DNA of 64,000 bases from contig JAYODE010000018.1 in NCBI GenBank assembly GCA_038106185.1, positions 1-64,000 of the forward strand, in the 5' to 3' direction. The position numbers and the translations under genes are program-made. Shown in pieces: positions 61,876-64,000 of the stretch. The notes under the pieces were generated by a model. The model ran no database searches and was not told the origin of the DNA. It saw only the letters and a program-made list of their open reading frames with translations. The stretch is from UBA4582 sp038106185 (GTDB taxonomy: Bacteria > Pseudomonadota > Gammaproteobacteria > Pseudomonadales > Azotimanducaceae). Positions within the stretch are counted from its first letter, which is position 1. Every line of letters begins with the position of its first letter.

Positions 61876-63696
61876 ATGTCGAATGCCAACCCACCAAACG
61901 TGAACAGTACACTGCCTTTTGACAAGGAAGCCATTCGGCAGAAGTACCTGCTTGAACGGGATAAGCGACTCCGCGCCGATGGCAATAATCAATATCTGGA
62001 GTTGAAGGGTCAGTTGGCCCACTATTTAGAAGATCCCTACAACCCAGTGATAGCGCGTGAGCCAAAGACCGACCATGTCACAGTCGCCTTTATTGGTGGC
62101 GGTTTTGCTGGACTGGTGACCGGAGCCAGATTGCGTGAAGCGGGTGTTGCGGATGTGCGTATTCTGGAAAAAGGCGGCGACTTTGGTGGCACCTGGTATT
62201 GGAACCGTTACCCGGGCGCGCAATGTGACACGGCGTCTTTTGTGTATATGCCATTGCTTGAAGAGGTCGGTCACATGCCGACCGAAAAATATGCGCACGC
62301 GCCCGAGATTCTCGCGCACTGCCAGCATCTAGGTCGGCACTATGGACTGTATGACAATGCGCTGTTCCATACTCAGGTTCAGCATCTGGAATGGCAAGCG
62401 GCGAAGTCCTGCTGGTTGATCAAAACAAATCGCGGGGATGCGTTCACCGCGCAGTATGTGGCCATGGGTACCGGTCCGTTACACGTACCCAAGTTACCGG
62501 GCATACCCGGCATAGAGGACTTCAAAGGTCACTCCTTTCATACCAGCCGTTGGGATTATGCCTATACCGGTGGCGACCCAAGTGGCGCGCCACTGGTGAA
62601 TTTGGCCGATAAGCGCGTCGCAATCATAGGTACAGGCGCGACCGCGGTACAATGTGTGCCGCATTTGGCCAGGGCCTGCCAGGCGTTGTACGTCTTTCAA
62701 CGGACACCGTCGTCAATTGATGTACGCAATAACCGGCCGACGGACCCAGAATGGTTCGCAGAGATCGCCACCGAAGGCTGGCAACAACGCTGGCTAGAGA
62801 ATTTCACCGCCAACCAGACGGGCAGTCTGGCCACAGAAGACCTGGTCATGGACGGTTGGACCGATCTGTCACGGCGAATTCGATCCAAAATCATGCAGCT
62901 CAAGCCAGAAGACATGAACTTGGCAAAGATGATGGAGGCATTCTCGGATTCAGACTACGAGAAGATGGAGGAGATTCGGGCCAGAGTCGACTCGATTGTG
63001 GCAGACCCAGAGACTGCTGCGAATCTCAAAGCCTGGTATCAGCAGCTCTGCAAACGCCCCTGTTTTCATGATGAGTATCTGCAGGCCTACAATGCGCCGA
63101 CCACCCATCTTGTCGATACAGATGGTCAGGGTGTCGAGCGGATCACGGCTAATGGCGTGGTCGTCAAAGGCATTGAGTATCCCGTTGACTGTATTATTTA
63201 TGCTTCTGGCTTTGAGGTAGGGACTGAACTGAAGCGGCGAGCCGGGTTTGATATGACAGGTCGCGACGGGTTGAAGCTGTCAGATTATTGGGCCCAAGGC
63301 ATGCGAACCAAACATGGCATTCATATTCACGGGTTTCCCAATGCGTTTATGGTGCAGCCGACCCAGGGCGCTAATCTGATTTCCAATGTGCCACACAACC
63401 TCACCGAGTCCGGTAAAACGATAGCTATGATGGTTAAACACGCCATAGACCATGACTTCAAGGAAATCGAGGTGAGTCGAGCCGCAGAAGATGCCTGGCT
63501 TGAACTGTTGTTGCAGGCCGCACCCAGGATGACGGGATCGCCAGATTGCACGCCGGGCTATTACAACAATGAAGGTCAGGCACCGAGTGTGGGTGCGAAA
63601 TATCATGTGGGTTATCCAGCAGGTGCCATGGCCTACTTCGAGTATCTGAAGGCCTGGCGAGAGTCGGGCGACTTTGAGGGGCTGGAGTTTCGATAG
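61876..63696 (+). CDS. Baeyer-Villiger-type flavin monooxygenase
   Basis: 606 residues. An N-terminal extension of about 65 residues precedes the first Rossmann motif VAFIGGGFAGLVTGARLREA (FAD), with FGGTWYWNRYPGAQCD typical of BVMOs. The BVMO fingerprint F-x-G-x3-H-x3-W is FKGHSFHTSRWDY near residue 217, and the NADPH Rossmann is VAIIGTGATAVQ near 252. Such enzymes insert oxygen beside a ketone using NADPH and FAD. The N-terminal extension is like that of phenylacetone/cyclododecanone-type BVMOs. An AGGAG lies upstream at wide spacing. Substrate not determinable. Confidence 0.93.
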   Translation: MSNANPPNVNSTLPFDKEAIRQKYLLERDKRLRADGNNQYLELKGQLAHYLEDPYNPVIAREPKTDHVTVAFIGGGFAGLVTGARLREAGVADVRILEKGGDFGGTWYWNRYPGAQCDTASFVYMPLLEEVGHMPTEKYAHAPEILAHCQHLGRHYGLYDNALFHTQVQHLEWQAAKSCWLIKTNRGDAFTAQYVAMGTGPLHVPKLPGIPGIEDFKGHSFHTSRWDYAYTGGDPSGAPLVNLADKRVAIIGTGATAVQCVPHLARACQALYVFQRTPSSIDVRNNRPTDPEWFAEIATEGWQQRWLENFTANQTGSLATEDLVMDGWTDLSRRIRSKIMQLKPEDMNLAKMMEAFSDSDYEKMEEIRARVDSIVADPETAANLKAWYQQLCKRPCFHDEYLQAYNAPTTHLVDTDGQGVERITANGVVVKGIEYPVDCIIYASGFEVGTELKRRAGFDMTGRDGLKLSDYWAQGMRTKHGIHIHGFPNAFMVQPTQGANLISNVPHNLTESGKTIAMMVKHAIDHDFKEIEVSRAAEDAWLELLLQAAPRMTGSPDCTPGYYNNEGQAPSVGAKYHVGYPAGAMAYFEYLKAWRESGDFEGLEFR

Positions 63697-63746
63697 GCTG
63701 GCGGCCCGCGAAGATCACAAAAGACAGTGACGCAGACCGGGATTTC

Positions 63747-63786
63747 CTGCCAGACGCGAGCCAACCTTGGCATCGCCGTCTGGCAG
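63747..63786. terminator. Inverted repeat between convergent genes, candidate bidirectional terminator
   Basis: CTGCCAGACG at 63747-63756 and its exact reverse complement CGTCTGGCAG at 63777-63786, 20-nt spacer, followed by TTTG on the plus strand. The long loop makes it less certain than a classical hairpin. Confidence 0.55.
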
Positions 63787-63797
63787 TTTGTCATCGT

Positions 63798-64000
63798 TTA
63801 GCTGAAGTGCAGTAACTGATCTTGAGAGCCACCCCGTTCACCGAGGACATGCTGCAGATAATCCGCATAGGAGGCCATCCACATGCCGGCAGAGGCCTCT
63901 CGGCCGGCATTCGTGTCAGTTTTTGTGGTTTTCATATACCAGTTGTTGCAGCGCAGCCACACCTTACCCTTTGAAGTTGAATTGCACAGTTGTGTCCAGG
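63798..64000 (-). CDS. C-terminal fragment of a gene running off the window, possibly a second flavin monooxygenase
   Basis: An open frame ends at TAA 63798-63800 and runs off the right edge. The last 67 residues include GKVWLRCNNWYMKTTKTDTN, then AGMWMASYADYLQHVLGERG, with a short tail. The spacing W-Y-M, then G, then Y-x-x-Y-L resembles the C-termini of Baeyer-Villiger/flavin monooxygenases (S-W-Y-x-G-A-N ... G ... Y). Only the end is visible, so the family call is tentative. Convergent with the preceding BVMO gene. Confidence 0.45.
   Translation of the reverse strand, partial: WTQLCNSTSKGKVWLRCNNWYMKTTKTDTNAGREASAGMWMASYADYLQHVLGERGGSQDQLLHFS

Overview
The window looks like a scaffold from a draft or metagenome-assembled genome of an aerobic, probably marine, gammaproteobacterium. 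The clearest lineage signal is the gacA/uvrY-uvrC-pgsA cluster at 58310-61752, a typical gammaproteobacterial order, next to a DUF3301 gene and gcdH. The metabolic genes (phytanoyl-CoA-type dioxygenase, acyl-CoA dehydrogenases, Baeyer-Villiger-type monooxygenase, deazaflavin/F420-type enzymes, TonB-dependent receptor) fit an oligotrophic heterotroph using lipids, sterols or other hydrophobic substrates. Three runs of N are present; the two 100-N runs are each flanked by the same 55 bases on both sides, so they look like unmerged contig ends.

Layout. 1-13.9 kb: PhyH dioxygenase, two MFS transporters, a viroplasmin-RNase H, a DDN-type oxidoreductase, a giant (about 2400 aa) secreted DUF11-type repeat protein and a beta-lactamase-fold serine hydrolase. 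14.0-14.5 kb: an assembly gap and then a small gene interrupted by an in-frame TGA, which I read as a SelW-like (Rdx family) selenoprotein with a CxxU motif and a bacterial SECIS-like hairpin just after the TGA. 14.7-28.8 kb: mostly secreted proteins or lipoproteins, including a divergent pair of paralogues, a beta-helix protein, two convergent genes sharing a duplicated dockerin-like C-terminus, and a lipoprotein/HEAT-repeat pair. 29.7-32.2 kb: TonB-dependent receptor. 33-34.4 kb: a basic protein with a possible ADP-ribosyltransferase-like toxin core.

34543-53958 is an integrative element of about 19.4 kb. It is bounded by a 16-bp direct repeat of the tRNA-Ser(UGA) 3' end and carries a P4-type integrase, an AlpA-like regulator, a Toprim/DUF3631-type primase-helicase with a cluster of GGTAGCGG octamers at its 3' end (candidate iterons) and a family A DNA polymerase lacking the FEN domain. 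Its cargo is a MarR regulator divergent from a four-gene translationally coupled operon (two hotdog thioesterases, an RND adaptor lipoprotein and an RND permease), plus a luciferase-like F420-type oxidoreductase. Two insertion sequences lie in the cargo: a decayed IS256-family copy and an intact-looking IS3-family copy.

53.9-64 kb returns to core genes: tRNA-Ser, DUF3301, MerR-TPR protein, acyl-CoA dehydrogenase divergent from gcdH, gacA, uvrC, pgsA, a Baeyer-Villiger-type monooxygenase and the end of a further gene. Short tandem repeat arrays (8-17 bp units) recur in intergenic spaces, and both 100-N gaps fall beside such arrays. All functional calls come from reading motifs and family resemblance; no database search was run.
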